DNA from: Pseudomonadota bacterium
GTDB lineage: Bacteria > Pseudomonadota > Gammaproteobacteria > Legionellales > Legionellaceae
NCBI GenBank assembly: GCA_021807845.1
Contig: JAKBCM010000084.1
Span: 1 to 6,078, forward strand
Length of the DNA: 6,078 nucleotides
Direction of reading: 5' to 3'
The notes below the pieces were generated by a model. The model did not search any database, was not told the DNA's origin, and worked only from the letters and a program-made list of their open reading frames with translations. Position numbers and translations under genes: made by a program. Shown piece by piece: positions 6,021 to 6,078 of this stretch. Each line of letters opens with the position of its first letter. Position 1 is the stretch's first letter.

Positions 6021-6078
6021 GGCCTGTTCCTGTTGACAATTCATTTTGATAGATTCTCTAAAGAGCCCATAGATCGGA
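6021..6078. other. Downstream flank of dotA, no gene visible
   Basis: These 58 bases hold no open frame of note and no convincing terminator; the only dyad is the tiny CTCT-AA-AGAG. There is an exact TTGACA (6033-6038) followed after 18 bases by TCTAAA (6057-6062, four of six to a -10), a possible but weak promoter for a gene beyond the window. A tandem CCTGTT-CCTGTT lies at 6023-6034. Confidence 0.3.

Noticed and set aside
1..6078. CRISPR arrays, tRNA or rRNA genes, long repeats or a transposase.
   Set aside because: I saw no spaced direct repeats, cloverleaf with CCA end, rRNA-like stretch or transposase motif on either strand.

Overview
The window is a compact piece of a type IVB (Dot/Icm) secretion locus from a gammaproteobacterium of the order Legionellales (Legionella, Coxiella, Rickettsiella, Aquicella and relatives). 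The main evidence is a 151-residue IcmW that is near-identical in pattern to the Legionella protein, a DotA/TraY-type polytopic membrane protein, and the gene order icmX-icmW / icmV-dotA. This is the same divergent arrangement as in Legionella pneumophila dot/icm region I. Base composition is moderately AT-rich. I cannot resolve the genus from sequence reading alone.

Layout, left to right. At 1-72 there is only the 3' flank of a small gene. At 73-414 (minus) lies a small unrecognised protein with a Glu-rich C-terminus. At 509-556 there is a strong rho-independent terminator for the icmWX operon. At 563-2092 (minus) is icmX, a secreted or periplasmic protein, coupled by a one-base overlap to icmW at 2092-2547 (minus). 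At 2548-2649 is a short divergent control region whose two predicted promoters have overlapping -10 elements, with a CpxR-type GTAAA-N6-GTAAA direct repeat. At 2650-3102 (plus) is icmV, overlapping dotA at 3099-6020 (plus). The last 58 bases hold no gene, only a weak promoter-like pair.

How the genes work together. DotA and IcmV are inner-membrane components, IcmX is exported to the periplasm, and IcmW is the cytoplasmic half of the IcmS-IcmW adaptor that hands effectors to the DotL coupling complex. Together the two divergent operons supply channel and adaptor parts of the apparatus that injects effectors into a eukaryotic host. The lifestyle implied is an intracellular parasite or symbiont of protozoa or arthropods.

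Novelty. The core system is known, and I see no undescribed system. The items most worth checking are the overlapping divergent promoters with the CpxR-like repeat, and the small downstream gene as a possible effector. Lineage-specific low-complexity regions in IcmX and DotA are a further point.
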